Position numbers and translations under genes: made by a program. A DNA stretch of 64,000 nucleotides from an uncultured Caulobacterales bacterium. Lineage in GTDB: Bacteria; Pseudomonadota; Alphaproteobacteria; Caulobacterales; Caulobacteraceae. Of the stretch, positions 9,101 to 17,798 are shown in pieces. The notes under the pieces are model-generated. The model saw only the letters and a list, made by a program, of their open reading frames with translations. It was not told the DNA's origin and ran no database searches. The stretch lies in NCBI GenBank assembly GCA_903837135.1, contig CAILTK010000068.1, positions 1 to 64,000 on the forward strand. Reading direction: 5' to 3'. How positions within the stretch are numbered: the first letter of the stretch is position 1; each line of letters opens with the position of its first letter.

Positions 9101-11410
9101 CTAGTTCGCCCGCAGGTCGTCCATTGTCCGGCGCACCAGGGCGCCGAAGATGTTGGAGAAGTCGTCGCTCCATGGGCGCACGCCGCGGTCGTGCAGCGGG
9201 CGCCAGCCGCCGTCCCGCGCGGAAAGGCGTTTCAGGCTGGCTGGTGATCGCGACAGGGCCACCACCACCGACCCGACCCGGTCGTCGAGGCTCCTGGGCG
9301 GCGGCGGCTTGTCGCGCTTGATCACCGCCGACACGCCGGCGTCGCGGGCCAAGGCGGCGACCACGCTCTCGAGCTCCAGATGCCGGCTGGTGATGTGCAT
9401 GACCAGGAGCCCGTCCGGCGCGAGCCGCGACAGATAGAGGGCCAGCGCCTCGCGCGTCATCAGGTGGACCGGAATGGAGTCCGAGTTGAAGGCGTCGATC
9501 AGGAGATAGTCGAGGCCGGCCTCGGGCGCCTTGGCCAGGGTGAGGCGGGCGTCGCCGAGCACGAGGGCGGCCTTGGGCGCGCAGGCGGACAGGAACCGGA
9601 ACTTCGCTGGGTCCGAGGCGATCCGGGCGATCGAGGCGTCGATCTCGTAGAAGGTCCAGCGGTCGCCGGCCCGCCCGTCGCAGGCGATCGCTCCCGTGCC
9701 GAGGCCGACCACGCCGAGCCGCCGGCCGCCGTCCGCGCCGGGGACGGCGCGGAGCGTCTCGGCCATCGGCCCGTCCGGATGATAGTAGGTCAGCGGCAGG
9801 GGCCGCAGGCCGCCGACGGGGCCGGCCATGTCGACGAGCCGCGTGGCGCCGTGGATGGTGGTGCCGTCGAACAGCACCCGATCGCGCCCGTCCCACAGCT
9901 CGGTGCGATGCACGCCGTAGAACGAGCGTCCGTAGTCGAGCCCCGGCTGCAGCACGCGCACCTGGTCGGCGGCGATCAGCAGCACCGGCAGCAGGGCGGC
10001 GATCACCACCGGCCGCCGGAAGGCCAGGAGGGCGGCGAGCCCGGTCAGGGCGATGGCCAGGTCGCCATAGCGCGCGAAGCCCGGCCCCATCACACCGTAG
10101 ACCTCGGCGGCCCTGAGCCCGACGAACACCATCGCGCCGCCGACCGCGCTGGCGGCGACCGCGGCGCGGATCGTGCGCGGGCGCGTCAGCTTCGCCTCGA
10201 GCGCGGCGACCCACACCACCAGGACGACCAGGATCGGGTATTCGAGCACCCGGTTGAAGATCATCGGCGCCAAGAGGCCGCTGAACAGGCCGCCGAGCAG
10301 GCCGCCGACGCTGAGCCAGAGGTAGAAGCCGGTGAGATGGGCCGGGTCCGGCCGGCTCAGGAACAGGCGGTGATTGCAGACCAGCACGCCGAGGAAGGCG
10401 AAGGCCAGGTGCAGCGCCAGAAGGGCCAGCGGATTGTTCTGGTCGCCGAGTCCCGAGATGGCCAGGCCGAGGCCGGCCAGGGGAACCAGCACCGCCACCA
10501 GCCGCATGGGCAGGAGCGGCCGGTCGCGGAACACCAGCACGAAGGACAGGAGGAAGAGGGCGAGCGGGATGACCCACAAGAGGGGGGCGGCGGCCACATC
10601 GGTGGAGATGTGCGCGGTGGCGGCGACGATCAGGCCCGAGGGTATGGCGGACAGCGCCACCCAGCGCAGGATGTCCGTGGCGCGCGGCGCCGCCGCGGCG
10701 GGAGCGCGATCGATCGCGGGCCCGGCGGCCCGCCCCGCGCCGACCCCCAGCGCGCAGCCGCCGATCATCAGCGCCAGGGCCAGGAAGCCGAGGGTCCAGG
10801 CCCTGGCCTGCCAGGTCAGCCCTTCGGCCGGCTCGACCAGCACCGGATAGGCGATCAGCGCCGTGAACGACCCGAGGTTGGAGGCGGCGTAGAGCGCGTA
10901 GGGATTGCGGCCCTGAGCCCCCGGCGTACGGCTGAACCAGGCCTGCAGCAGGGGGCCGTTGCCGGCCAGGGCGAAGAAGGGCAGGCCGATCGAGGCCATG
11001 AACAGGCCGACCAGCCACCAGGCTTCGCCGTGCGTCGGCGTCGGGCCGGGCAGGGTCGACAGGCGGATCGGGAGAACGAAGACCGTGAGCGCCAAGAGCG
11101 CCACATGCACGATCAGCGCCGCCTTCACCGGCAGATAGCGGGTCAGAAGGTGGGCGTAGAGATAGCCGGCCAGCATCAGGAACTGAAACACCACCATGGC
11201 CGTCGACCAGACGGCGGTCGATCCGCCAAGCAGCGGCAGGGCCATCTTGGTGAACATCGGCTCGATGAAGAACAGCAGCAGGGCCGAGGTGAAGGTCGAG
11301 GCGACGAACACCGCCTCCACCGCGCCGAACCCGCGCAGGCCCCGCCAGCCGGTGTGCGACGCAGCGCCCGGGCCCACCTCCGCGAGTTTGCGCGGTACGA
11401 CTCCGCTCAT
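9101..11410 (-). CDS. Fused MFS-type membrane domain / spermidine-synthase-like protein
   Basis: A 769-residue protein with AGGGGATCGC before its ATG. The N-terminal ~500 residues hold about 12-14 hydrophobic helices (from FVASTFTSALLLFFIEPMFT onward). The C-terminal domain has the Rossmann methyltransferase/aminopropyltransferase fold of spermidine synthases: VVGLGTGAIAC as the nucleotide loop, FYEIDASIARIA as the acidic beta-2 end, GDARLTLA, and LLIDAFNSDSIPVHLMTREA. This fusion is a recognised bacterial family of unknown substrate. The classical polyamine-binding acidic pair is not obvious, so true spermidine synthesis is not implied. It is possibly co-transcribed with the DUF983 gene, which lies upstream on the same strand after a 61-base gap. 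Confidence 0.85.
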   Translation of the reverse strand: MSGVVPRKLAEVGPGAASHTGWRGLRGFGAVEAVFVASTFTSALLLFFIEPMFTKMALPLLGGSTAVWSTAMVVFQFLMLAGYLYAHLLTRYLPVKAALIVHVALLALTVFVLPIRLSTLPGPTPTHGEAWWLVGLFMASIGLPFFALAGNGPLLQAWFSRTPGAQGRNPYALYAASNLGSFTALIAYPVLVEPAEGLTWQARAWTLGFLALALMIGGCALGVGAGRAAGPAIDRAPAAAAPRATDILRWVALSAIPSGLIVAATAHISTDVAAAPLLWVIPLALFLLSFVLVFRDRPLLPMRLVAVLVPLAGLGLAISGLGDQNNPLALLALHLAFAFLGVLVCNHRLFLSRPDPAHLTGFYLWLSVGGLLGGLFSGLLAPMIFNRVLEYPILVVLVVWVAALEAKLTRPRTIRAAVAASAVGGAMVFVGLRAAEVYGVMGPGFARYGDLAIALTGLAALLAFRRPVVIAALLPVLLIAADQVRVLQPGLDYGRSFYGVHRTELWDGRDRVLFDGTTIHGATRLVDMAGPVGGLRPLPLTYYHPDGPMAETLRAVPGADGGRRLGVVGLGTGAIACDGRAGDRWTFYEIDASIARIASDPAKFRFLSACAPKAALVLGDARLTLAKAPEAGLDYLLIDAFNSDSIPVHLMTREALALYLSRLAPDGLLVMHITSRHLELESVVAALARDAGVSAVIKRDKPPPPRSLDDRVGSVVVALSRSPASLKRLSARDGGWRPLHDRGVRPWSDDFSNIFGALVRRTMDDLRAN

Positions 11411-11471
11411 GCGATCCCCTTCGATACGGAGCGCCAGTATCGAAGCACAGGCTTAAGATTGCCTTGGCGGC

Positions 11472-11843
11472 CTACCGCGCCGCCTTGGTCGGGGTGCGCA
11501 GGGACCACTGGGCGCCGATCACCGCCCCCTTGACGTAGGGCAGCATGCCGAGGGTGACCGCGGCGACCAGGGGGACGAGCAGGACCAGCAGCAGCACCGT
11601 CGAAGCGCGCCAGATCATGGCCACCGCCAGCAAAGGGGCGACCACCAGGTGGCCGACCAGGAAGATGGTGAAGTAGGGCGGTGCGTCGTCGGCCGGATAC
11701 TGGCCGTTGTCATGACCGCAGGCGGGACAGTGGTCCTCCACCGTCAGATAGCCGCGGAACAGCCTGCCGCCGCCGCACGCCGGGCAGCGGCGCATGAGCC
11801 CGCGCTTGAGGCCGACCAGCAGGGATCTCGGTTCTCCGTCCAT
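11472..11843 (-). CDS. DUF983 family small membrane protein
   Basis: A 123-residue protein (ATG at 11843; an in-frame GTG at 11858 would add five residues). The N-terminus holds two CxxC pairs, RRCPACGGGRLF and HCPACGHDN, typical of a zinc-ribbon. Two hydrophobic helices follow (FTIFLVGHLVVAPLLAVAMI and VLLLVLLVPLVAAVTLGMLPYVKG). This is the standard DUF983 layout, a family common in alphaproteobacteria and often near cytochrome oxidase or ribonuclease genes. The role is unknown; metal binding at the membrane face is inference. It lies just upstream of the MFS/spermidine-synthase fusion on the same strand. Confidence 0.85.
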   Translation of the reverse strand: MDGEPRSLLVGLKRGLMRRCPACGGGRLFRGYLTVEDHCPACGHDNGQYPADDAPPYFTIFLVGHLVVAPLLAVAMIWRASTVLLLVLLVPLVAAVTLGMLPYVKGAVIGAQWSLRTPTKAAR

Positions 11844-12207
11844 CGGCTGCTTGTACACGGAATGACGTCTGAAAAAGGTGTCGATCCGGCCGCGTCACAA
11901 TCGCTCTGGGCGCCGGGCGCGGAACGGCGCGGCCTCCTCCATGACCTCCGCGGGCTCCCGGCCAGGGCGGACTCCCGGCCGGCCGGTAAGGGGGCTGAGC
12001 CCCAGGGCTCGCCGCCGCGACAAAGCGTCGTCCGCAGTTGTACGTATCAGGGAAAAAACGCGCTTAGATTTCAGCGAACTGCGATTGCTCCCGGCGCGGG
12101 CCGGGGCTCTCGCGGCTCGGCCGGCGCCCGCGGCGGGCCCAAAATCTTAAGGCTGATCAACGCGATGTCTGCGGCCGTCCACAGAGCGATCGCAGGCCCA
12201 GCCCTTT
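11844..12207. other. Intergenic region between divergent DUF983 and diguanylate cyclase genes
   Basis: About 360 bases with no supportable gene. It should contain the two divergent promoters. The stretch just before 12208 (around CAAAATCTTAAGGC) is locally AT-richer. No operator or RNA was recognised. Confidence 0.5.
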
Positions 12208-14382
12208 ATGACCGCCTTCCTGCAATCGCAGCTGGACTTCATCCTGTTCTTCTACGGGCTGTCGTTCATCCTTCTGGGCGCGGTCTGCGCGGGCGTCGCC
12301 AGGAGCCACGGCCGCGAGGCGGCCTGGGGCGCCCTGGCGCTCTTCGGCTTCCTGCACGGCGTCAAGGAATGGCTGGACATCGGCGCGCTGATGTTCGGCG
12401 ACGGGCCGCTGTTCGACGGCCTCCGCACCTGGCTGATGATCGGGTCGTTCATGTGCCTTTCGGAGTTCCCGCGGCGTCAGGCGGCGGAGTTCGGCCTCAA
12501 GCTCCCCGCCATCTGGGTCTATCCGCCGCTGGCGCTCGGCCTCGCCTATTGCGAGTTGCGATTTGGCCTGAACGTCGCCAACGACCTGGCGCGCTACGTG
12601 CTCGGCACGGGCGGCGCCTGGGGGGCCGCGCTGGTGTTCGTCCTGCACGGCCGACGCGCCAGCGAGGTCGGGCGGACCCTGTGCCTGCTCACTGCGGGTG
12701 GATTCCTGGCCTATGGGGTGGCGACCGGTCTGATCGGCCGGCCCGCGTCCTTCTGGCCGGCGCAGGTGATCAACCAGGAGCGGCTCCTCGCGCTTACGGG
12801 CGTTCCCATCCAGCTCGTGCGCGGCCTGCTGGCGTCCTGGCTGGCCCTCATGCTCTGGGCGGTGGGCGATCAACTGCTCAAGTCGGAGGTCAAATCCACG
12901 CGCTATACCGCGCACCGGCGCCGGCAGTTCGCCTGGACGGTGCTCACCATGATCGGGGTTCTCGCGTCGGGCTGGACCCTGACCCAGGTCCTGGGCGGCA
13001 TTCATCAACGCAACTTCGCACAACGGGCCGACGGCGAGATCGGTCTGCTGACCGGCCGCATCGCGAGCGAGACCACCGCGCTGGATCAGATGGCCCGATC
13101 GCTGGCCGGCGCCCCGCCCACGCCGTCGTTTCTCGGCGCCGGGACCGCCAAGACCCGGGCCGACGCCCGCACCATGCTCGACCTCACGGTGTCGGCGTCC
13201 GGCGCCGGCCGGGGTTATCTGATCGACCGGTCCGGGCGTCTTGTCATGCGGGCGCCGGCCAACGCCGCCGCTCCCCCCGGCCCGATGCTGTCCTCGGCGA
13301 TCCGCGCGTCGGCGTCCGGCCTGGGCCCCGCCTTCATCCTCGGCGGTCCCGGCGCGGGACCGGACTATTACGCGGGCTATCCGGTCCGCGGGCCGGGCGG
13401 CGGCGTCCTCGGGGTCGCGGTGCTCGGCAAGTCCCTGGATAGCCTCCGCGCCGATCTAAGGTTGTTCAACGCGCCCTTCTACCTTGTCGACCCGGCGGGG
13501 GTGATCGCGCTGACCAATCGACCGTCCGCCTCCCTGCGGCGCCTCTGGCTGGCGGAGGGCGGGACGCCGGCTGCGTCCGGCGCGGGTTCGCTTCTCGACG
13601 GGCCGGTCGCCGACGCCGTCTGGACCACCGTGCGCGGCTCCAGAGTCTATCTGCGGCGTCGCTACCTCGCGGACGGCCGCTGGTCGGTGGTGACGATTAC
13701 GCCGCTGGTCCGCATGGAGCCGCGCCGCGGGCAGGGGATCGTGGTCACTCTGCTGGCGACCGTGATCAGCCTGATCTATCTGAGCGGTCGCGATCGGTCG
13801 GTCCGCGACAGCATCTACAGGGATCGTCAGATGGAGCTGCAGCGACTGGCCCAGGACCTGACGTTCAAGGCGACGACGGATCCGCTGACGGGACTGTTCA
13901 ATCGCCTCAAGCTCGACGAGGCCCTGGCCGCGGAGATCGCCCGGGCCGAGCGCTTCCATACGCCCTTCTCGCTGATCCTGTTCGACATCGACCACTTCAA
14001 GGTCATCAACGACAGCCATGGGCACCCCGTCGGAGACCAGGTGCTGGTCGAGCTGGCTCAGCTCGTCTCCAGCCGGATCCGCGTCGTCGACGTGCTGGCC
14101 CGCTGGGGCGGGGAGGAATTCATCGTCCTGGCCCGCGGCACTACGGGAAGCATGGCGCGCCACCTGGCCGAGCAGCTGCGCCAGGCCATCGGCGAGCTGG
14201 AGTTCGAGTGGGGCGGGGCGGTCAGCTGCAGTTTCGGCGTGGCGCAGTATGCGATGGGAGACTCCAGCGACGCCCTCGTCGCCCGCGCCGACGCGGCCCT
14301 CTATCGGGCGAAATCCCTCGGTCGGAACCGGGTCGAGCTCGCCCAGCCGCCGTCGTCCGGCGCGCTCGCGGCCGTGGCCTGA
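12208..14382 (+). CDS. Membrane-bound diguanylate cyclase with periplasmic cache-like sensor
   Basis: A 724-residue protein. Residues 1-230 contain about seven hydrophobic helices. A further helix lies near 250, then a periplasmic dCACHE-like region of about 265-510 (GRGYLIDRSGRLVMRAP and DYYAGYPVRGPGGGVLGVAV are typical), a last helix and a GGDEF domain. The active-site motif is RWGGEEF (G634-F638), so cyclase activity is expected. R625-V-V-D628 sits exactly five residues upstream, a canonical inhibitory I-site for product feedback. It makes cyclic di-GMP in response to an extracytoplasmic signal. A stand-alone receiver gene follows on the same strand after 320 bases; a functional link is only suggested by proximity. 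Confidence 0.92.
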   Translation: MTAFLQSQLDFILFFYGLSFILLGAVCAGVARSHGREAAWGALALFGFLHGVKEWLDIGALMFGDGPLFDGLRTWLMIGSFMCLSEFPRRQAAEFGLKLPAIWVYPPLALGLAYCELRFGLNVANDLARYVLGTGGAWGAALVFVLHGRRASEVGRTLCLLTAGGFLAYGVATGLIGRPASFWPAQVINQERLLALTGVPIQLVRGLLASWLALMLWAVGDQLLKSEVKSTRYTAHRRRQFAWTVLTMIGVLASGWTLTQVLGGIHQRNFAQRADGEIGLLTGRIASETTALDQMARSLAGAPPTPSFLGAGTAKTRADARTMLDLTVSASGAGRGYLIDRSGRLVMRAPANAAAPPGPMLSSAIRASASGLGPAFILGGPGAGPDYYAGYPVRGPGGGVLGVAVLGKSLDSLRADLRLFNAPFYLVDPAGVIALTNRPSASLRRLWLAEGGTPAASGAGSLLDGPVADAVWTTVRGSRVYLRRRYLADGRWSVVTITPLVRMEPRRGQGIVVTLLATVISLIYLSGRDRSVRDSIYRDRQMELQRLAQDLTFKATTDPLTGLFNRLKLDEALAAEIARAERFHTPFSLILFDIDHFKVINDSHGHPVGDQVLVELAQLVSSRIRVVDVLARWGGEEFIVLARGTTGSMARHLAEQLRQAIGELEFEWGGAVSCSFGVAQYAMGDSSDALVARADAALYRAKSLGRNRVELAQPPSSGALAAVA

Positions 14383-14705
14383 GGCCCGTCGACACCGCCG
14401 CGCCGACGCCCCCGTTGCGGCGAGGCGGTCTGGCGCTCGGCCAATGCGGACCTCGCGTCGAGCGTGAACGACCTCGAGCCCGAGCAGGCGGCCGGAAGCG
14501 AGCGTCCGCCCGAGGGGCTCGGGGAGACGTTCGCGGCCAGCGATCCCGGTCTCGGCCAAGCCGATCGCCCCGAGGCTGGACCCCAGCCTGACCTCAGATT
14601 AGAAACGCCGACCAAGATGTCGCGCCGGGCTGCGTCGTCGGATGGTGTTGCGACTCTGAAATATATGCGATGAGGCCGAAGCTGAACGGGGAAGCGCGGG
14701 GGGCC
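14383..14705. other. Intergenic region after the diguanylate cyclase
   Basis: About 320 bases. Short open frames exist on both strands but none has a ribosome binding site or recognisable protein. The last 60 bases become AT-richer (around GACTCTGAAATATATGCG), a plausible promoter for the receiver gene. Confidence 0.5.
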
Positions 14706-15128
14706 ATGTCACTATCTGTCCCGGCGAGCCAGCAGAGTGGGCCGAAAATCCTCATCATCGAAGACGACGCGGCCATCGCCGACGTCTACGTCACCATGCT
14801 GGCGGCGGCGGGCTACGAGGCCAGTCTGGCGGCGGACGCCCGCAGCGGCATGCGGCAGATCCGACTGGTCCGTCCCGACCTCGTGCTCCTCGCCCTGAAC
14901 CTGCCGGATATTTCGGGAACCCAGGTGCTCAAGGCCATCCGCGCGGACGAGGCGCTGAAGACCCTGCCCGTCATCGTGCTGACCGCCAGTGCGCGGGTGG
15001 CCGATGTGCTCGAGGCGGTGTCGGCGGGCGCGGACGACTGCGCGATCAAGCCGTGCGAGCCCGCGGCCCTGCTCTTCAAGGTCTCTCACCTGCTCAGTCT
15101 GGGTAGCGCAAGACGCCAGACCCGGTGA
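14706..15128 (+). CDS. Stand-alone receiver-domain protein lacking the phosphoacceptor aspartate
   Basis: A 140-residue single REC domain. The acidic pocket is present (KILIIEDD, E19-D20-D21), as are the conserved Thr (VIVLTAS, T93) and Lys (CAIKP, K115). The position that should be the phosphorylated Asp is Ala63: the segment reads DLVLLALNLPDISG where DLVLLDLNLP is normal, and the codon is gcc. By family rules it cannot be phosphorylated in the usual way and would act as a constitutive or protein-interaction switch. An ATG at 14670 could add 12 residues; 14706 was taken because the domain starts soon after. It follows a diguanylate cyclase. Confidence 0.85.
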   Translation: MSLSVPASQQSGPKILIIEDDAAIADVYVTMLAAAGYEASLAADARSGMRQIRLVRPDLVLLALNLPDISGTQVLKAIRADEALKTLPVIVLTASARVADVLEAVSAGADDCAIKPCEPAALLFKVSHLLSLGSARRQTR

Positions 15129-15232
15129 CGCTACGGCGCCGTGGACGAGGGCCGGCAAGCCTCCTATGAACGACGATAAGTTGGAGATGCGCCGCATGGA
15201 CGGCCATCCCGAGGAAACGTCCGGAGGCCGAG

Positions 15233-16339
15233 GTGACGCTGACGCGCGGCGACGATTATCCGTTGCACCAGACTCCCGAGCCCATCGCCTTCACCCAGGG
15301 CGAGCGCAACTTCTATGACCGGTATTTCTTCAACGGTTACGGGCTCGAGGGCGACGGGTTCTTCTCGCTGGCCTTCGGCGTCTATCCGCAGCTGAACATC
15401 GCCGACGCTTCGTTCTGCGTCGTGCGCGGCGGGGTGCAGACGGCGCTGCACGCCAGTCGCTGGCTGGGGCTCGAGCGCATGGACCTAAGCGTCGGTCCGA
15501 TCCGGATCGAGGTGGTCGAACCGCTTCAGCGCCTGCGCCTGATCGTCGATGCGCCCGAGCAGGGCCTGAAGGCGGAGATCACCTTCGACGCCCGCCATTT
15601 TCCGATCGAGGAGCCGCGCTTCACCCGAAGGATCGGCGCACGCGTGTTCATGGACTACACCCGCCTGACCCAGAACGGCCGCTATGCCGGCTGGATCGAA
15701 CTCGACGGCAAGCGCGAGAGCGTCGACGGCTTCGTCGGCACCCGGGACCGCTCGTGGGGCGTCCGGCCGGTGGGCGCCCGCGACAGCCAGGACAACGTCC
15801 CGCCGGTCCTGCCGCAATTCTTCTGGCTGTGGAGTCCGTGCAATTTCGGGGACGGCAGCCTGTTCTTCCACACCAACGACGACGCGGCGGGCGAGCCGTG
15901 GAACCGGCGCGCGGTCTGGGCCGCCGATGGTTCGGGCGCCGCCGAGCAGAGTCATTTCGACGCCGCCGACTGCAGGATCGCCTGGCGCTCGGGCACGCGC
16001 CACGCGGCGAGCGCGGTGCTGACCCTGCGGGGCAAGGGCGGCGAGAGCACGGTCGAGTTCACGCCGCGCTACAATTTCCAGATGCTGGGCCTCGGCTACA
16101 CCCACCCCAAATGGGGCCACGGCGTCGCCCACGGGCCGCTCGAGATCGAGCGCGAGGATCTGACCCTGGCCGAGGCCGATCCGCGCCTGCCGCACCACCT
16201 GCATGTGCAGGCCCTGTCCGACGTGGTCTGGCGCGGCGCGGACGGGCGCGAGCGGCGCGGCAGGGGGGTGCTGGAGCAGCTGGCGATCGGTCCCCACGCG
16301 CCGTCGGGCTTCACCCAGATCCTGGACATGGCCCCGTGA
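15233..16339 (+). CDS. Hypothetical beta-rich protein, first gene of kinase/P450 operon
   Basis: A 368-residue cytosolic-looking protein without a signal peptide. The GTG start is preceded by GGAGG. The sequence is rich in alternating hydrophobic/aromatic strands (FFSLAFGVYPQLNIADASF, then SWGVRPVGARDS, FFWLWSPCNFGDGSLFFHTN). I recall this type as two-domain lipocalin/CrtC-like proteins found beside APH-like phosphotransferases in Caulobacterales and mycobacteria, but no catalytic residues can be named. Its stop overlaps the next start (GTGA), so it is translationally coupled to the kinase-like gene. A role in handling the same hydrophobic substrate as the downstream P450 is inference. Confidence 0.7.
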   Translation: MTLTRGDDYPLHQTPEPIAFTQGERNFYDRYFFNGYGLEGDGFFSLAFGVYPQLNIADASFCVVRGGVQTALHASRWLGLERMDLSVGPIRIEVVEPLQRLRLIVDAPEQGLKAEITFDARHFPIEEPRFTRRIGARVFMDYTRLTQNGRYAGWIELDGKRESVDGFVGTRDRSWGVRPVGARDSQDNVPPVLPQFFWLWSPCNFGDGSLFFHTNDDAAGEPWNRRAVWAADGSGAAEQSHFDAADCRIAWRSGTRHAASAVLTLRGKGGESTVEFTPRYNFQMLGLGYTHPKWGHGVAHGPLEIEREDLTLAEADPRLPHHLHVQALSDVVWRGADGRERRGRGVLEQLAIGPHAPSGFTQILDMAP

Positions 16340-17397
16340 CCGCCGACGGCCGGTCCGGTCCGGTCGACGGGGAGACGCTCGACCTCGGCGACGCGCTGGC
16401 GGTCTATCTGTCGAACTTCTGGGGGGCGCCGATCCTCATCGAGAACCTGGCCCGCATCCCGGGCGGGGCCAGCCGCGAGACCTACAGCTTCGACGCGGTG
16501 AAGGCGGGCGGCGAGCGCCGCGGACTGATCCTGCGCCGCGATCCCACGGGCAGCCTGATCGACACGGACCGCACCACCGAGTTCCTCGCCTATCAGTCGT
16601 TCCAGGGCCTGGCCCCCGTGCCCGAGCCGATCGTCCTGGAGCCGGAGTGCGGCCCGTTGCAGCGGCCGTTCTTCATCATGAGCCGGGTCGACGGCGGGAC
16701 GGCCTCCTCGCCGTTCGCTCCCGATCCCTACGCGCCGCACGCCGAGGCTCTGGGGCGCGAGCTGTTCGCCATTCTCGGCCGGATCGCCGGCGCCGATCCT
16801 CTCGGCATGCCGATCTCCGGGGCCATCGCCGCGCCGGCGCTCGAAGACTGCTGGAGACGCGAACTCGACTATTGGGAAGCGGTGATCCTGCGCGACGAGC
16901 GCCATCCGCAGCCGATCGTGCGCGCCGCGCTCCGGCGCCTGCGCCGCAATCCGCCGCCGCCGGCGCAGAAGCTGTCGGTGGTGCACGGCGACTACCGCTC
17001 GGGCAATTTCCTGCACGACGGTCGAGGCCGGATCCTGGCCATCCTGGACTGGGAGATGGCCCACCTCGGCGACCCGCTCGAGGACCTGGCCTGGTGCCTG
17101 GATCCCCTATGGAGCCATTTCGACGAAACCCGCGCCGCGGGATCCCTGCCGGTGGCCGAGGCGATCGACGTCTGGAAGGCCGAGAGCGGTCTGACGGTCG
17201 ATCCCAAGGCCTTCGCCTGGTGGCGGCTGTTCAGCAGCGTCAAGGGGCAGGGCATCTGGACCACCTCGGCCAAGACGTTCGCCGAGGGCGGCCACGACCT
17301 GGTGCTGGCCTTCAGCGGCCTCTACACCGCGCGCCGCCACGACCAGATCATCGCCGACCGGCTCGAGCGGCTGGTGGCGACGGAGGGCTGGGCATGA
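16336..17397 (+). CDS. Phosphotransferase family (APH/ACAD10-N/LvaA-like) kinase
   Basis: A 353-residue aminoglycoside-phosphotransferase-fold kinase. It starts at a GTG overlapping the previous stop. The Brenner motif is VVHGDYRSGNFL (catalytic Asp and Asn) and the metal-binding segment is ILAILDWEMAHLGDPLEDLAW. The N-lobe has LARIPGGASRETYSF as a glycine-rich loop and GLILRRDP with the ATP-contacting basic residue. Known of the family: relatives such as LvaA and the N-terminal part of ACAD10/11 phosphorylate hydroxyacyl-CoAs. Its tight coupling to a DUF6285 gene (ATGA overlap) supports this kind of role over antibiotic resistance. The exact substrate is not known. Confidence 0.82.
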   Translation: MTADGRSGPVDGETLDLGDALAVYLSNFWGAPILIENLARIPGGASRETYSFDAVKAGGERRGLILRRDPTGSLIDTDRTTEFLAYQSFQGLAPVPEPIVLEPECGPLQRPFFIMSRVDGGTASSPFAPDPYAPHAEALGRELFAILGRIAGADPLGMPISGAIAAPALEDCWRRELDYWEAVILRDERHPQPIVRAALRRLRRNPPPPAQKLSVVHGDYRSGNFLHDGRGRILAILDWEMAHLGDPLEDLAWCLDPLWSHFDETRAAGSLPVAEAIDVWKAESGLTVDPKAFAWWRLFSSVKGQGIWTTSAKTFAEGGHDLVLAFSGLYTARRHDQIIADRLERLVATEGWA

Positions 17398-17786
17398 CGC
17401 CGACCGCGCCCGAACTCCTGCACGGCTGCGTCGCCGCCCTGTCGGTTCCGCCAGCGCGCGAGGAGATGGGCGCCTTCTTCGCCGGCACGGTGGCCGTCGT
17501 CGCCCTGCTCGAGGTCTTCGCCGCCCAGGAGTGCGCCACGGGTTCGGCGGCGCGCGTGTGGGAGAACGCCGCCCTGCGGGATATTCTTCCGGACGCGGCG
17601 GAGGTGGGCGACGGCGACTATTCGCTCGACGCCCTGGACAGAGCCAACGCAGAGCTGCGCCGCCGGCTGATCCGCCTGCACGCCGCGGCTGAAGCGACGG
17701 GAGACACCGCCCTCGACCGCCGCATCCTGGCCCTTTACCGCGAGATGGCCGCGCGACGCCTGCTGCACCTGCCCACGGCGGGCTGA
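17394..17786 (+). CDS. DUF6285 family small protein, probable kinase partner
   Basis: A 130-residue, mostly helical protein whose ATG overlaps the kinase stop (ATGA). The sequence starts TPTAPELLHGCVAALSV and ends in a helix REMAARRLLHLP, matching my recollection of DUF6285. The family nearly always follows an APH-like phosphotransferase gene. In the levulinate (Lva) pathway a small protein, LvaB, encoded beside the kinase LvaA, is needed for its activity; I infer the same kind of complex here but did not align the two. No catalytic motif is evident. The P450 starts 12 bases downstream. Confidence 0.75.
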   Translation: MTPTAPELLHGCVAALSVPPAREEMGAFFAGTVAVVALLEVFAAQECATGSAARVWENAALRDILPDAAEVGDGDYSLDALDRANAELRRRLIRLHAAAEATGDTALDRRILALYREMAARRLLHLPTAG

Positions 17787-17798
17787 CCGGAGATCCCG

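Noticed and set aside
14208-14673. Short open frames between the diguanylate cyclase and the receiver gene
   Set aside because: They overlap the cyclase end or lack ribosome sites and have no recognisable protein content.
16336-17397. Aminoglycoside resistance kinase
   Set aside because: APH fold alone does not give that function; coupling to DUF6285 and a P450 points to metabolism.
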